From Carnobacterium sp. 17-4 (lineage in GTDB: Bacteria; Bacillota; Bacilli; Lactobacillales; Carnobacteriaceae): 64,000 nucleotides of DNA. Shown in pieces: positions 19,282 through 28,174 of the stretch. Under the pieces are notes generated by a model, which was given only the letters and a program-made list of their open reading frames with translations, made no database searches and was not told the origin of the DNA. Within the stretch, counting starts at the first letter, position 1. Every line of letters begins with the position of its first letter. Location of the stretch: positions 222,501 through 286,500 of the forward strand of contig NC_015391.1 of the NCBI RefSeq assembly GCF_000195575.1. Reading direction: 5' to 3'. Position numbers and translations under genes: made by a program.

Positions 19282-20454
19282 TTAAGGTTTTACTAATCCA
19301 TTAGCCGATATTATCTTATTGTGACTGAGGTAAACTCTAGGTACTCTTTTTCCTACCAAACAAGCCACTTCGTAATGAATCGTATTCATTTGTGTAGCGA
19401 CTTCGCTAATGGAAATACAGCTATCTTTAGAATCTCCAAAAAGAACGATTTCTTTATCAAAATGGACAGGGTCAATTTCAGTAAGGTCTACCATTGTCTG
19501 ATCCATACATACTCGTCCGACAATAGGCGCTTTATACCCGTCTATCGTCACATTCCCATTGTTGGATAAGGCCCTTGAAAATCCATCTGCATAGCCTACA
19601 GGAATAGTAGCAATAATGGAATCCGTTGTCGTGGTATAGGTTCGTCCATAGCTAACACTTTGTCCGGCTGGAACTTTTTTGATTAAAATCGGCTTCGTTT
19701 TAAAAGTCATCGCGGGTTTTAACTCAATGTGATCTTGCAAGTGTTGCTCTGGATACAAACCATAAAGCCCGATGCCAATTCGAACCATGTCCAGATGCAT
19801 TTCAGGAAAAGCAATGGTTGCTGCGGTATTGCAGCAATGTTTTAAGGAAATCGTATATCCAGCCTCCTGAATTTTGGAAGTGATATGCATAAAGTGATCA
19901 AATTGTTCGTGAACAAAGGTAGATTCAATAGCGTCAGCATCAGCAAAATGGGTGAAAATACCTTCCAAAAGTAAATAATCTGAAGTAATGGATGCTACAA
20001 TTTGTAATGCTTCTTCTGCAGTTCGTACGCCAATTCGATTCATTCCACTATCAATTTTCAAATGAATGCGACAAACTTTTTTCTTTTGATCAGCTAACTG
20101 TTGAATGATTTCAACAGCTTCTTTAGAGTACACTGTTAATGTAAGACCATAGTCGATTGCTTTTTCTATGGTTTCGGTATCTAAACTCGTATAACCAAGG
20201 ACTAAAATCGGAATGGAGAATCCGGCCTTTCGTAAAACCACTGCTTCATCTAGAAAAGCTACGGCCAAATAAGTTGCCCCGGCTTCAATAGCCGTTTCAG
20301 CAATCTCTTTTGCCCCATGTCCATATCCATCAGCTTTTACAACAGCCATTAAAGCTGTATTTGATGAGAGGATTTTTTTGAAATTTTTTATATTATTTTC
20401 TACGTTATCAAGAGATATCTCGGCCCAAGTCTCTCTAGAGCTTCCTATTTTCAT
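19282..20454 (-). CDS. alr: Alanine racemase
   Basis: 390 aa PLP enzyme making D-alanine for peptidoglycan and teichoic acids. The PLP lysine is K40 in AVVKADGYGHG. The C-terminal domain has the second catalytic tyrosine region SVSYGRTY and VGRVCMDQTMVDL. AGGAAG precedes the ATG. The usual neighbour acpS is not upstream and the gene is alone between a terminator and a 260-base spacer. Confidence 0.96.
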   Translation of the reverse strand: MKIGSSRETWAEISLDNVENNIKNFKKILSSNTALMAVVKADGYGHGAKEIAETAIEAGATYLAVAFLDEAVVLRKAGFSIPILVLGYTSLDTETIEKAIDYGLTLTVYSKEAVEIIQQLADQKKKVCRIHLKIDSGMNRIGVRTAEEALQIVASITSDYLLLEGIFTHFADADAIESTFVHEQFDHFMHITSKIQEAGYTISLKHCCNTAATIAFPEMHLDMVRIGIGLYGLYPEQHLQDHIELKPAMTFKTKPILIKKVPAGQSVSYGRTYTTTTDSIIATIPVGYADGFSRALSNNGNVTIDGYKAPIVGRVCMDQTMVDLTEIDPVHFDKEIVLFGDSKDSCISISEVATQMNTIHYEVACLVGKRVPRVYLSHNKIISANGLVKP

Positions 20455-20724
20455 TAGTTCACTTCCTAAAAGTATCTAGTACATTTTTTATAATGATACC
20501 ACTTAACATTAAATTAATGTACTTTAAAAATAAATTTAAGACAATAACAAGAAAAAGAATGGTTTATTTAAAAACTATATTATTGACTAAAATAAAAAAG
20601 CGTAAGCAAAATACATGGTATACTAGTATGGAAGGTGTTAAATATAGGTTGATAAAGTAAAGAACGCTGTTTTAGAATAAATAAAGGCATTCTATTATCA
20701 CTGTTTAAAGATAGGGTGAATTAC

Positions 20725-20997
20725 ATGGGGAATATTCAAGATTTTCGGAAAAATTATTTAGCTATTCTTAAATCAAAGAAACTAAAGCATAGTAAAAAAA
20801 GCGAATTATTAATAGCTATTTTGAGCCAAATGGATCAAATTTTTGAAATTCGAACAGGCGAAATAGAGAAATACAATACAGATAATTACGATGCTATTAC
20901 TTTGTATTTAGAGATCAAAGGAGCTTTAAGAATTCAAAACGAAAAGGAAGAATACATAGAAGGTGAAAAGAGTAAAGTGAATCACTTTTTACACTAA
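20725..20997 (+). CDS. Hypothetical 90-aa charged protein
   Basis: No family recognised. The protein is predicted mainly alpha-helical and strongly charged, without a membrane segment or signal peptide. I prefer ATG 20725, preceded at 7 bases by AGGGTG, to the GTG at 20716, which lies inside that site. It is followed at once by a terminator, so it is a single-gene transcript. Size and helicity would allow a bacteriocin-immunity or small regulatory protein, but no motif supports either. Confidence 0.6.
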   Translation: MGNIQDFRKNYLAILKSKKLKHSKKSELLIAILSQMDQIFEIRTGEIEKYNTDNYDAITLYLEIKGALRIQNEKEEYIEGEKSKVNHFLH

Positions 20998-21001
20998 AGG
21001 C

Positions 21002-21053
21002 AAAGGCAGAACCAAGCTTTATTCGTCGAATAGAGCTTGGTTCTGCCTTTTTT
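21002..21053 (+). terminator. Terminator after the 90-aa gene
   Basis: AAAGGCAGAACCAAGCT stem with its complement, TTTTTT tail. Confidence 0.92.
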
Positions 21054-21174
21054 ATTCAAATGTTTTTAATAGTTAATGAATTTAGTTCTGAATACATGGT
21101 ATGATTCATGAAGGAAAAAAGTTTCATTTTTTACTAATTCAAGTGAATCATTTCACAAAAAAGGAGAATCTGCC

Positions 21175-21933
21175 ATGAGTTTTACAGTTTTGATGTATCA
21201 TGAGTTTCGAAAACGAGGTGACATTGATGTTACAAGTCCCTCAACTATTTCCGTTGAGCAATATTATCAAGATGCCTTACCAACAGTACTTTTCAGTTAC
21301 ATAGATGATTTTAAAGAACAAATGATGTATTTAAAAAGTGGGGGTTACCATACCTTAACGCTTCAAGAAATAAAAGACTTTTATGAAAAAGGAATTCAAC
21401 TTCCAGAAAAGTCAATTTTGGTAACGATCGATGATGCTTTTCAGTCAGTATATCAGTATGCATACCCAATTTTAAAAGAACTGCAATTTCATGCCGTTAG
21501 TTTTGTCGTGTTGGGCTGGTTATCAAATGAAAGAGAACCTTTTGATCCCACAGTATCAAAAGTTATGAGTAAGCAAGAACTTGAAGAGATGCTTGATGTA
21601 GTTGAATTGGCTAATCACACAACCAATCTTCATAAGCGATACCCTGATGGTACGAGCGAAATGCAAGCGACCTCTCTACAAGAATTGAAAAAAGATTTAG
21701 CGGCGTGTGGAGAGTATGTGACTTGCCCAGATGTATTTGCGTATCCATTTGGCATTTATACACCTAAGGATATAGAACGGTTAATTGAAGCTGGTATAAA
21801 GTATGCGTTTACGACTGTTCCGGGTGTGAATACATTACATACACCAGTGCTAGAATTGCACCGGGATACTGTTACTCTTGGCTGCACACTAGAAGAATTT
21901 AAAACAATTATAGAACGAGGAGCGAGAAAATGA
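21175..21933 (+). CDS. Polysaccharide deacetylase (NodB-like) family protein
   Basis: 252 aa. The family start TVLMYHEF is followed by the catalytic VTIDD (D86, D87), where most relatives have TFDDG, and HTTNLH (H148, H153), the second metal motif. FAYPFG is motif 3. No signal peptide or membrane helix is seen, which is unusual for an enzyme that should act on cell-wall sugars. The stop overlaps the start of the lipoprotein gene by four bases (ATGA), so the two are translationally coupled. AAAGGAG precedes the ATG. Confidence 0.85.
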   Translation: MSFTVLMYHEFRKRGDIDVTSPSTISVEQYYQDALPTVLFSYIDDFKEQMMYLKSGGYHTLTLQEIKDFYEKGIQLPEKSILVTIDDAFQSVYQYAYPILKELQFHAVSFVVLGWLSNEREPFDPTVSKVMSKQELEEMLDVVELANHTTNLHKRYPDGTSEMQATSLQELKKDLAACGEYVTCPDVFAYPFGIYTPKDIERLIEAGIKYAFTTVPGVNTLHTPVLELHRDTVTLGCTLEEFKTIIERGARK

Positions 21934-22904
21934 AAAAATTGGTTAGACTGTTCATAGTAATGCTACTATTATTGGTAGGCGTGTTAGCACTTGCGGCTTG
22001 TTCAAATACTAACGAATCTGTTGAAAATAGTGAAACAAGTTCTTCAGAAAGTTCAAATGAACCACTTAGATTTGGTACATTGCCAGCAGAATCGGCTATT
22101 CCAATTATATTAGCAAAAGAAAATGGTTATTTTGAAGATGAACAAGTAGCTGTGGATATTACAGCGTTTAATTCACCAAATGATCGTAATGCAGCTGCTC
22201 AATCTGGTGAACTGGATGGGATGATTGCAGATGTGATGACGGCTCTTTCATTTCGGGAAGGCGGAATCGATTTAACGATTACATCAGATATCAATGAGGA
22301 ATTTAAATTGTTGTCTTCACCTGATTCAGGAATTACAGATATCAAACAATTAGATGGTGAAAACGTTTCATTAATCCCTAAACTTCTACTAGAATACATT
22401 ATGGATGAAATAGCTGCTGAAAATAAAATTGGTTATGAAGTAGTGTCTATCCCGTCTATCCCTGCAAGATACGAAGCATTACTTGAGAATCAAATTGATT
22501 CGGTTATATTCACTGAACCTCAAGCTACAGCACTTAAAGTAAATGGGGCTCATGTATTGGCAAGTTCATCAGAGTATGGAATAAAAGGTGGAACGATTTT
22601 GTTTAGTGCGGAGAGTATCGAAGAAAAAACTGATGACATTGCTGCTTTCTATCGTGCCTATGACAAAGCGGTCGAGTATATTAACTCAACTGATCCGGCT
22701 GAATACAGCACTGTTTTAAACGAGTATAACTTCCCTAAAGAAATGGGAGATTATTTGTCCAATAAAGAAGATGGCTATACTAAAGCAACGACGGTTACTG
22801 AAGAACAATATAATAGTATTGAAGAGTGGACAAAAGAAAAAGAAATGATTAGTAAAGAGTATACGTATGAAGAATTGACCGATTTTTCCATGCTGAATAA
22901 GTAG
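21930..22904 (+). CDS. ABC transporter substrate-binding lipoprotein (NMT1/SsuA-like)
   Basis: 324 aa. The signal peptide ends in lipobox LAAC with C24 as the acylated cysteine. A serine-rich linker is followed by the type II binding-protein fold of the nitrate/sulfonate/thiamine-precursor group (ESAIPIILAKENGYFEDEQV). It is coupled to the deacetylase gene upstream. The matching permease and ATPase are probably those at 22979-24470, convergent on the other strand. The ligand is unknown: no thiamine riboswitch or sulfur-related gene is next to it. Confidence 0.88.
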   Translation: MKKLVRLFIVMLLLLVGVLALAACSNTNESVENSETSSSESSNEPLRFGTLPAESAIPIILAKENGYFEDEQVAVDITAFNSPNDRNAAAQSGELDGMIADVMTALSFREGGIDLTITSDINEEFKLLSSPDSGITDIKQLDGENVSLIPKLLLEYIMDEIAAENKIGYEVVSIPSIPARYEALLENQIDSVIFTEPQATALKVNGAHVLASSSEYGIKGGTILFSAESIEEKTDDIAAFYRAYDKAVEYINSTDPAEYSTVLNEYNFPKEMGDYLSNKEDGYTKATTVTEEQYNSIEEWTKEKEMISKEYTYEELTDFSMLNK

Positions 22905-22907
22905 CGA

Positions 22908-22966
22908 AATAACTCAATTTGAATGGCTCTGTTAAAGAGAATCATTCAAATTGAGTTATTTTTTTA
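22908..22966. terminator. Bidirectional terminator between convergent ABC genes
   Basis: AATAACTCAATTTGAATG with its exact complement and T-runs on the plus strand, between the binding-protein and permease genes. Confidence 0.9.
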
Positions 22967-22978
22967 GACTATGATCAA

Positions 22979-23740
22979 TCAAGCTGATTTGTTCCAAGGG
23001 GTTAAAAATCGTTCTAGAAGATCAATCAGTTTGAACAATAAAAATCCAAGTAAACAAAGCGCCAATATACCGCAAAACATTTGCGGATAGTCAATAACAG
23101 ACCAAGCATTCATGATGTAATAACCAAGACCATATTGGGTAGCATAATTTTCTGCAAAAAATAGTGAGGCTACCGCAATTCCAATACAGACACGTAACCC
23201 ACTGATAATTTGAGGAAGAATAGCTGGGTAGAGAAGATAGATAAAGGTTTGCCATTTACTCGCATGCATCATACGCAGGACTTGATAATAAGATGGATCA
23301 ATTTGTTTGATGCCATCGCGTACGGATAGAATCAATTGAAAAACAATAATCCAGACAACTAGACTAATTTTTGAAGCATCACCTAGACCAAACAGCAACA
23401 TAAAGACTGGTAAAAATGCGACTTTTGGTATGGGATAAATGAGATACAGCAAAGGAGACAACAATTTATTAGCCCATTTGCTGGCTCCAATCCAAATACC
23501 TAGAGGCACACCAATCAAAATAGAAATAAGAATAGCCGATAAGATACGAAACAAGCTGCTGAAGATATGAGGAAGGAGAACCGGGAATAATTGGATAAAT
23601 AAGTATATGGTTTTGATTGGGTTTGGAATAACTGGATGTGCCACGACATAATAGAGACACTCCCAAACCAAAAATAATCCTATCAAGCCAATAAAAGTAT
23701 CTAAAGGCATTTTCATCTGTTTATTCATGTTGCGTCCCAC
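22979..23740 (-). CDS. ABC transporter permease (SsuC/ThiX-like)
   Basis: 253 aa with about six membrane helices. The binding-protein-dependent loop is visible (MMHASKWQTFIYLLYPAILPQIISGLRV). The group is the same as the binding protein at 21930. It overlaps the ATPase gene by 20 bases if translation starts at the GTG 23740, which has AGAGGAAG 9 bases before it. An ATG at 23728 is the alternative. Confidence 0.9.
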   Translation of the reverse strand: MGRNMNKQMKMPLDTFIGLIGLFLVWECLYYVVAHPVIPNPIKTIYLFIQLFPVLLPHIFSSLFRILSAILISILIGVPLGIWIGASKWANKLLSPLLYLIYPIPKVAFLPVFMLLFGLGDASKISLVVWIIVFQLILSVRDGIKQIDPSYYQVLRMMHASKWQTFIYLLYPAILPQIISGLRVCIGIAVASLFFAENYATQYGLGYYIMNAWSVIDYPQMFCGILALCLLGFLLFKLIDLLERFLTPWNKSA

Positions 23741-24470
23741 TTTCTAAACTTCCTCTAACCATTAAACACATGTCATAAAAAGCTGTTTTTTTACGACTGT
23801 TTTCAACTCCAAACAAAGGATTTTGGATGATGTCGTGTATTCCGCCTTGATTCATAACAATGATCTGCTCTCCTAAAAATACGGCTTCCTCGATAGAATG
23901 GGTTACTTGCAAAAGAGTTGTTTTTTTTGTTTGATGAATGGATAAAAGCATATCCTGCAATTGTTCTTTGGTCATTGCATCTAAAGCCGAAGTTGCTTCA
24001 TCTAAAAGAAGAATCTCAGGATTTAAACTTAAACTTCGTGCAATTGCTACACGCTGCTTTTGACCGCCACTTATTTGAGAAGGGTAGCGCTGCCCTAAAC
24101 TTAAAATACCTAATTCTCTTAAAACTTGATTTGTCTTTTCTTTAATTCTTTCTGGATTGTGATGGGCTATTTTTAGACCTAGGGCGACATTATCAAAAAC
24201 GGTGCACCATGGAAGCAAAGCGTACTCTTGAAGTATCATTCCAGTCTGTTTAGGAAAATCCGTTACTGGAACATCATTCATTCTTAACTCTCCACTGATA
24301 GGTTTAACAAATCCAGCCAGGGTATGTAGAAGAGTTGTTTTACCACAGCCAGAGGGGCCAATGATTACACAAGTTGAGTTGGATGGCACGACAAAAGAGA
24401 TATCATTCAAGACAAGTTTATCTTCAAACGAACAAGTTAGTTTATTCACAAAAATAGCGTTTCTAGTCAT
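23721..24470 (-). CDS. ABC transporter ATP-binding protein (SsuB/ThiZ-like)
   Basis: 249 aa with Walker A GPSGCGKT, Q-loop MILQEYALLPW, signature SGGQKQR and Walker [13 protein letters not shown]. It is the first gene of a two-gene operon with the permease. The start at 24470 is chosen because GGAGG lies 7 bases before it. A reading from 24497 has no site. It should energise import of the ligand bound by the lipoprotein at 21930. Confidence 0.92.
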   Translation of the reverse strand: MTRNAIFVNKLTCSFEDKLVLNDISFVVPSNSTCVIIGPSGCGKTTLLHTLAGFVKPISGELRMNDVPVTDFPKQTGMILQEYALLPWCTVFDNVALGLKIAHHNPERIKEKTNQVLRELGILSLGQRYPSQISGGQKQRVAIARSLSLNPEILLLDEATSALDAMTKEQLQDMLLSIHQTKKTTLLQVTHSIEEAVFLGEQIIVMNQGGIHDIIQNPLFGVENSRKKTAFYDMCLMVRGSLESGTQHE

Positions 24471-24737
24471 TCCTTTACCTCCATAACATACGTTCATTCA
24501 ATTATAAAAGTTTTAGTCTCAAGATACAAACGACTTTTAAAGATATAAAAGGTTTACATTAGCTATAAAAATAGTTATCTAATCAATAGCTGGATAAAAT
24601 AAGAATTTTTAAAGTAGAAGCGAGATAAAAGCTTTTCTTCTAGTTTGAAAAATTCAGAAAATTAGGTTTTGAAAACGGTGATTACTAAATTGAAAAAAAC
24701 ACTGGCTTTTCATTTGATATTCCTTTATAATAAGAAA

Positions 24738-24836
24738 TGCCGCAAGGCCGTATGGCAATGACGAACTTTCGAATCGTGTCAGATCCGGAAGGAAGCAGCA
24801 CTAAGGATGTTTCGTCATGTGCCGTTCGTACATAGA
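24738..24836 (+). ncRNA. ffs: Small signal recognition particle RNA (4.5S type)
   Basis: The conserved SRP domain IV is plain: GTCAGATCCGGAAGGAAGCAG with the GGAA tetraloop and the symmetric loop, inside a roughly 100-base hairpin. A -10 TATAAT lies at 24726-24731 and a terminator at 24841-24884. Position just before dnaX is the usual one in Firmicutes. Ends are estimated. The rest of 24498-25028 holds no gene that I can see. Confidence 0.93.
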
Positions 24837-24840
24837 ACAA

Positions 24841-24884
24841 AAAAAGAAACCGTTGATTATATAATCAACGGTTTCTTTTTTTTT
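24841..24884 (+). terminator. Terminator of the SRP RNA
   Basis: GAAACCGTTGATTAT/ATAATCAACGGTTTC stem followed by nine T. Confidence 0.94.
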
Positions 24885-25028
24885 AGCGACTAAATTTTTA
24901 AGCAAAGGCAATGCAATAGACAAATGATTAGCGAAACTAAAAAGAGTCTCTGTCTAGTTGTTTAAATTTCCCCTCAAATAACGTATAATAAAGAGTAATG
25001 AAGAACGGTTCAAGAAAGGGAGAAATGC

Positions 25029-26846
25029 ATGAGTTATCAAGCACTTTATCGAGTATGGCGTCCACAAAGGTTTCAAGATATTGCTGGGCAAAAAGCCATT
25101 ACACAAACGTTAAGAAATGCTTTAGCACAAGAGAAAACAAGTCATGCTTATCTCTTTACTGGGCCACGTGGAACAGGAAAAACGAGTGCAGCAAAGATCT
25201 TTGCTAAGGCGATTAATTGTCCTAACTTAAAAGATGGCGAGCCTTGTAATGAGTGTGAAATGTGCCAGTCTATTACTCAAGGTCAGTTAAATGATGTGAT
25301 TGAGATTGATGCGGCCAGCAACAATGGAGTAGAAGAAATCCGAGACATTCGGGATAAAGCTAAATATGCTCCCACTAGTGCAGAATATAAGGTTTACATT
25401 ATTGATGAAGTCCACATGTTAACCACTGGAGCTTTTAATGCTTTATTAAAAACATTAGAAGAACCGCCTAAAAATGTTATTTTTATTTTAGCTACAACAG
25501 AGCCTCATAAAATTCCACTAACCATTATTTCTCGAACACAGCGCTTTGATTTCAAACGGATCAGTGTTCGAGACAGTTGCGAACGCATGGCGTATATCTT
25601 GGGCCAAGAAAAAATAGAGTATCAAGAAGAGGCTTTAACCGTTATTGCTAGAGCTGCTGAGGGTGGTATGCGAGATGCATTGAGCATACTAGACCAAGCT
25701 ATCTCATATGGAGACGATTCAGTAACCGTTGAAAATGCAATGAGTGTTACTGGAAGTTTAACGCAAGAACTGGTTTTAGATTATTTCGATTCTATTATTC
25801 AACACAATACTGAAAAAGGATTGTCTCTTTTGCAAAGTATCTTAGCAGAAGGAAAAGACGCCAGTCGTTTTGTAGAAGATTTGATTCTATTTAGTCGAGA
25901 TTTATTGGTTTACCAACAAGCTCCTCAAATGACAGATTTATTGGAAGGCGCAAATGTTGACGAAGGATTTAAAAGCCTTAGTCAAACGATCACAGCTCAA
26001 CAGCTGTATAAAGTGATTGAGCTTTTAAATGATACCCAACAAGAGATACGGTTTACAAACCATGCAGAAGTCTATTTAGAAGTTGCTACGGTAAAATTGA
26101 CCCAGTTAACGGACATTAAAGCACCAATTAGTGCCTTGGTTGAAAAATCAAATGGCAATGAACTCGGGCAAGTTGAGCAACAAAAAATGATAGATATGGA
26201 AAAAGAGCTCAGTCAAATGAGGAAACAACTTAAAGAACTGGCTAAGAATGGCAGTACGCCTCAACCGGCCAAGAAAGCGGCTAAAGCGACGGCTAAACCT
26301 GGAAATAATCAGTTTAAAACAAATACGACAATTATCTACAAAGTGTTGAGTGAAGCCACAAAAGAAAATTTAGCACAGTTGATTGATATTTGGCCTGATT
26401 TGTTAAATATGCTTTCTGTTACTCAAAGAGCCATCATGAAAGCTTCTACACCAGTTGCCGCGAGTCCTAATGGCTTGATTGTTTCATTTGAATATGATAT
26501 TTTGTGTCAAAAGGCCACTAACGATAATGAATTGCTAGAAGCCGTGAGTGAAGATTTAAGACGGTTAGTGGGCTACTCTCCACAAATGATCTGTGTTCCA
26601 TCAGAACAATGGCCCGTTATTCGAGAACAATTCTTAAAGCAAAATAAAGAGTTGTTGAAGAATCGTCCAGCCGATAAAGTCGATTCTCCTGCTACTAAAA
26701 AGCCTACCCAAACAGCCTCTGATTTTGAGCAAGAAAACTTGAATAGTTTAGAGTCGATTTTACCTGAGCCTGATGAAGAGGAAACGATTGTTACGGAAGC
26801 CATGCAGTTGTTTGGAGAAGAAATAGTTGAAGTGAAAAATGATTAA
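25029..26846 (+). CDS. dnaX: DNA polymerase III subunits gamma/tau
   Basis: 605 aa clamp-loader ATPase. Walker A GPRGTGKT at 45-52. Four zinc cysteines (C64, C73, C76, C79). DEVHM Walker B region. TTEPHKIPLTIISRTQRF with the sensor arginine. The C-terminal third is the tau extension that contacts helicase and polymerase, with a Lys/Ala-rich linker. GGGAG precedes the ATG. It begins the dnaX-ybaB-recR-yaaL set. I see no A7-type slippery sequence that would make gamma by frameshifting. Confidence 0.97.
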   Translation: MSYQALYRVWRPQRFQDIAGQKAITQTLRNALAQEKTSHAYLFTGPRGTGKTSAAKIFAKAINCPNLKDGEPCNECEMCQSITQGQLNDVIEIDAASNNGVEEIRDIRDKAKYAPTSAEYKVYIIDEVHMLTTGAFNALLKTLEEPPKNVIFILATTEPHKIPLTIISRTQRFDFKRISVRDSCERMAYILGQEKIEYQEEALTVIARAAEGGMRDALSILDQAISYGDDSVTVENAMSVTGSLTQELVLDYFDSIIQHNTEKGLSLLQSILAEGKDASRFVEDLILFSRDLLVYQQAPQMTDLLEGANVDEGFKSLSQTITAQQLYKVIELLNDTQQEIRFTNHAEVYLEVATVKLTQLTDIKAPISALVEKSNGNELGQVEQQKMIDMEKELSQMRKQLKELAKNGSTPQPAKKAAKATAKPGNNQFKTNTTIIYKVLSEATKENLAQLIDIWPDLLNMLSVTQRAIMKASTPVAASPNGLIVSFEYDILCQKATNDNELLEAVSEDLRRLVGYSPQMICVPSEQWPVIREQFLKQNKELLKNRPADKVDSPATKKPTQTASDFEQENLNSLESILPEPDEEETIVTEAMQLFGEEIVEVKND

Positions 26847-26874
26847 AAAATAACCAATTGAGAGGAAGAATAAA

Positions 26875-27186
26875 ATGCGCGGAATGGGAAATATGCAAGG
26901 TATGATGAAGCAAATGCAAAAAATGCAAAAAGATATGGCTAAAGCTCAAGAAGATTTAAATGCAAAAGAATTTATGGGGACATCTAATGGAGACTTGGTA
27001 ACAGTAACGTTAACAGGAGAAAAGAAAATGAAAGACATCTCTATTAAACCTGAAGCAGTGGATCCTGAAGATATTGAGATGTTGCAAGACTTGATTATAT
27101 TGGCAACAAATGATGCTTTAGAAAAAGTAGAAGTAGAAACACAAGCTACTATGGGGAAATACACTAAAGGGATTCCCGGACTTTAA
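26875..27186 (+). CDS. ebfC: YbaB/EbfC nucleoid-associated protein
   Basis: 103 aa with the family start [20 protein letters not shown] and the core [32 protein letters not shown]. It forms a tweezer-like dimer that binds DNA. Its place between dnaX and recR is conserved across bacteria. AGAGGAAG precedes the start. Confidence 0.95.
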   Translation: MRGMGNMQGMMKQMQKMQKDMAKAQEDLNAKEFMGTSNGDLVTVTLTGEKKMKDISIKPEAVDPEDIEMLQDLIILATNDALEKVEVETQATMGKYTKGIPGL

Positions 27187-27287
27187 AATAATGAACCAAA
27201 CAGATAATAATCAAAATGGGATTCCTTGTGGGTCCCGTTTTTTGAATCCTATAAAGTACGTCTAAAGGATTAAGAAAGGAAATGACT

Positions 27288-27884
27288 ATGCAATATCCAG
27301 AACCGATATCAAAATTAATGGACAGTTATATGAAACTACCTGGAATTGGAGCAAAAACAGCTGCTCGATTAGCCTTTTTCACTATTGATATGCGTGAAGA
27401 AGATGTAACAGATTTTGCTAAATCATTGATTAGTGCGAAAAGAGATTTGCATTATTGCTCCAATTGCGGCCAAATTACCGAAGATGATCCCTGTCAAATA
27501 TGCCAAGATAAATCGCGTGACAGAAGTACAGTTTTAGTGGTAGAAGATCCAAAAGATGTCATGGCATTAGAAAAAATGCGTGAATATCATGGACTGTACC
27601 ATGTTTTACATGGCGTTCTTTCTCCAATAGAAGGAACCGGTCCAGAAGATATCAATATACCAAGTTTGATCAAGAGATTGCAGTCTGACGAAATAAATGA
27701 AGTGATCATTGCAACGAACGCATCTGCTGAAGGTGAAGCTACAGCGATGTATTTATCAAGATTAATCAAACCAGCTGGAATCAAAGTAACACGATTAGCT
27801 CACGGGCTTTCAGTGGGAAGCGATATCGAGTATGCCGATGAAATTACATTGCTGAAAGCAGTGGAAGGGCGTAGAGAACTTTAA
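27288..27884 (+). CDS. recR: Recombination protein RecR
   Basis: 198 aa. It works with RecF and RecO to load RecA at gaps. Helix-hairpin-helix ([14 protein letters not shown]), C4 zinc finger ([16 protein letters not shown]), then a Toprim domain ([12 protein letters not shown]). I choose ATG 27288, giving the family start [10 protein letters not shown], 7 bases after the AAAGGA site. The ATG at 27282 is only 1 base from it. Third gene of the dnaX operon. Confidence 0.95.
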   Translation: MQYPEPISKLMDSYMKLPGIGAKTAARLAFFTIDMREEDVTDFAKSLISAKRDLHYCSNCGQITEDDPCQICQDKSRDRSTVLVVEDPKDVMALEKMREYHGLYHVLHGVLSPIEGTGPEDINIPSLIKRLQSDEINEVIIATNASAEGEATAMYLSRLIKPAGIKVTRLAHGLSVGSDIEYADEITLLKAVEGRREL

Positions 27885-27911
27885 ACAGGATTTAGGAAGG
27901 AGGCTAAAAAA

Positions 27912-28151
27912 ATGCTATTTAAGAAAAAATACGCATTACGAAGAGAGTACGATGCAGCCTTGCTAAAATTGATGACGGAAACAAAAGGGAAATGGGAATA
28001 TGCTAAAAGAATTGAGCATTCCGTTATTGAAAAAGACAGTTTATTGTTTGCTCAAACCAAATTAGCTAAAGCGAAGTATTTCTATTTATTCAAAGAAGCA
28101 AAAACAAGACACATTAAAGGCGACACATCTACTTTAGAATCCCTTAAGTAA
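27912..28151 (+). CDS. yaaL: YaaL family protein (DUF2508)
   Basis: 79 aa, small helical charged protein of the YaaL family of unknown function, always seen after recR in Bacillales and Lactobacillales. It has the conserved start FKKKYALRREYDAALLKLM and the KAKYFYLFKEAKTR motif. AAGGAGG precedes the ATG. Confidence 0.9.
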   Translation: MLFKKKYALRREYDAALLKLMTETKGKWEYAKRIEHSVIEKDSLLFAQTKLAKAKYFYLFKEAKTRHIKGDTSTLESLK

Positions 28152-28174
28152 ACAAAAAATAAGGAGGAGCGAGG

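Noticed and set aside
24471-24737. TPP riboswitch before the SsuB/ThiZ-like ATPase
   Set aside because: No CTGAGA or ACCTGATC blocks. Thiamine-precursor import therefore remains unsupported.
25029-26846. Programmed frameshift in dnaX
   Set aside because: No A-rich slippery heptamer with a stop in the shifted frame was seen in the linker.
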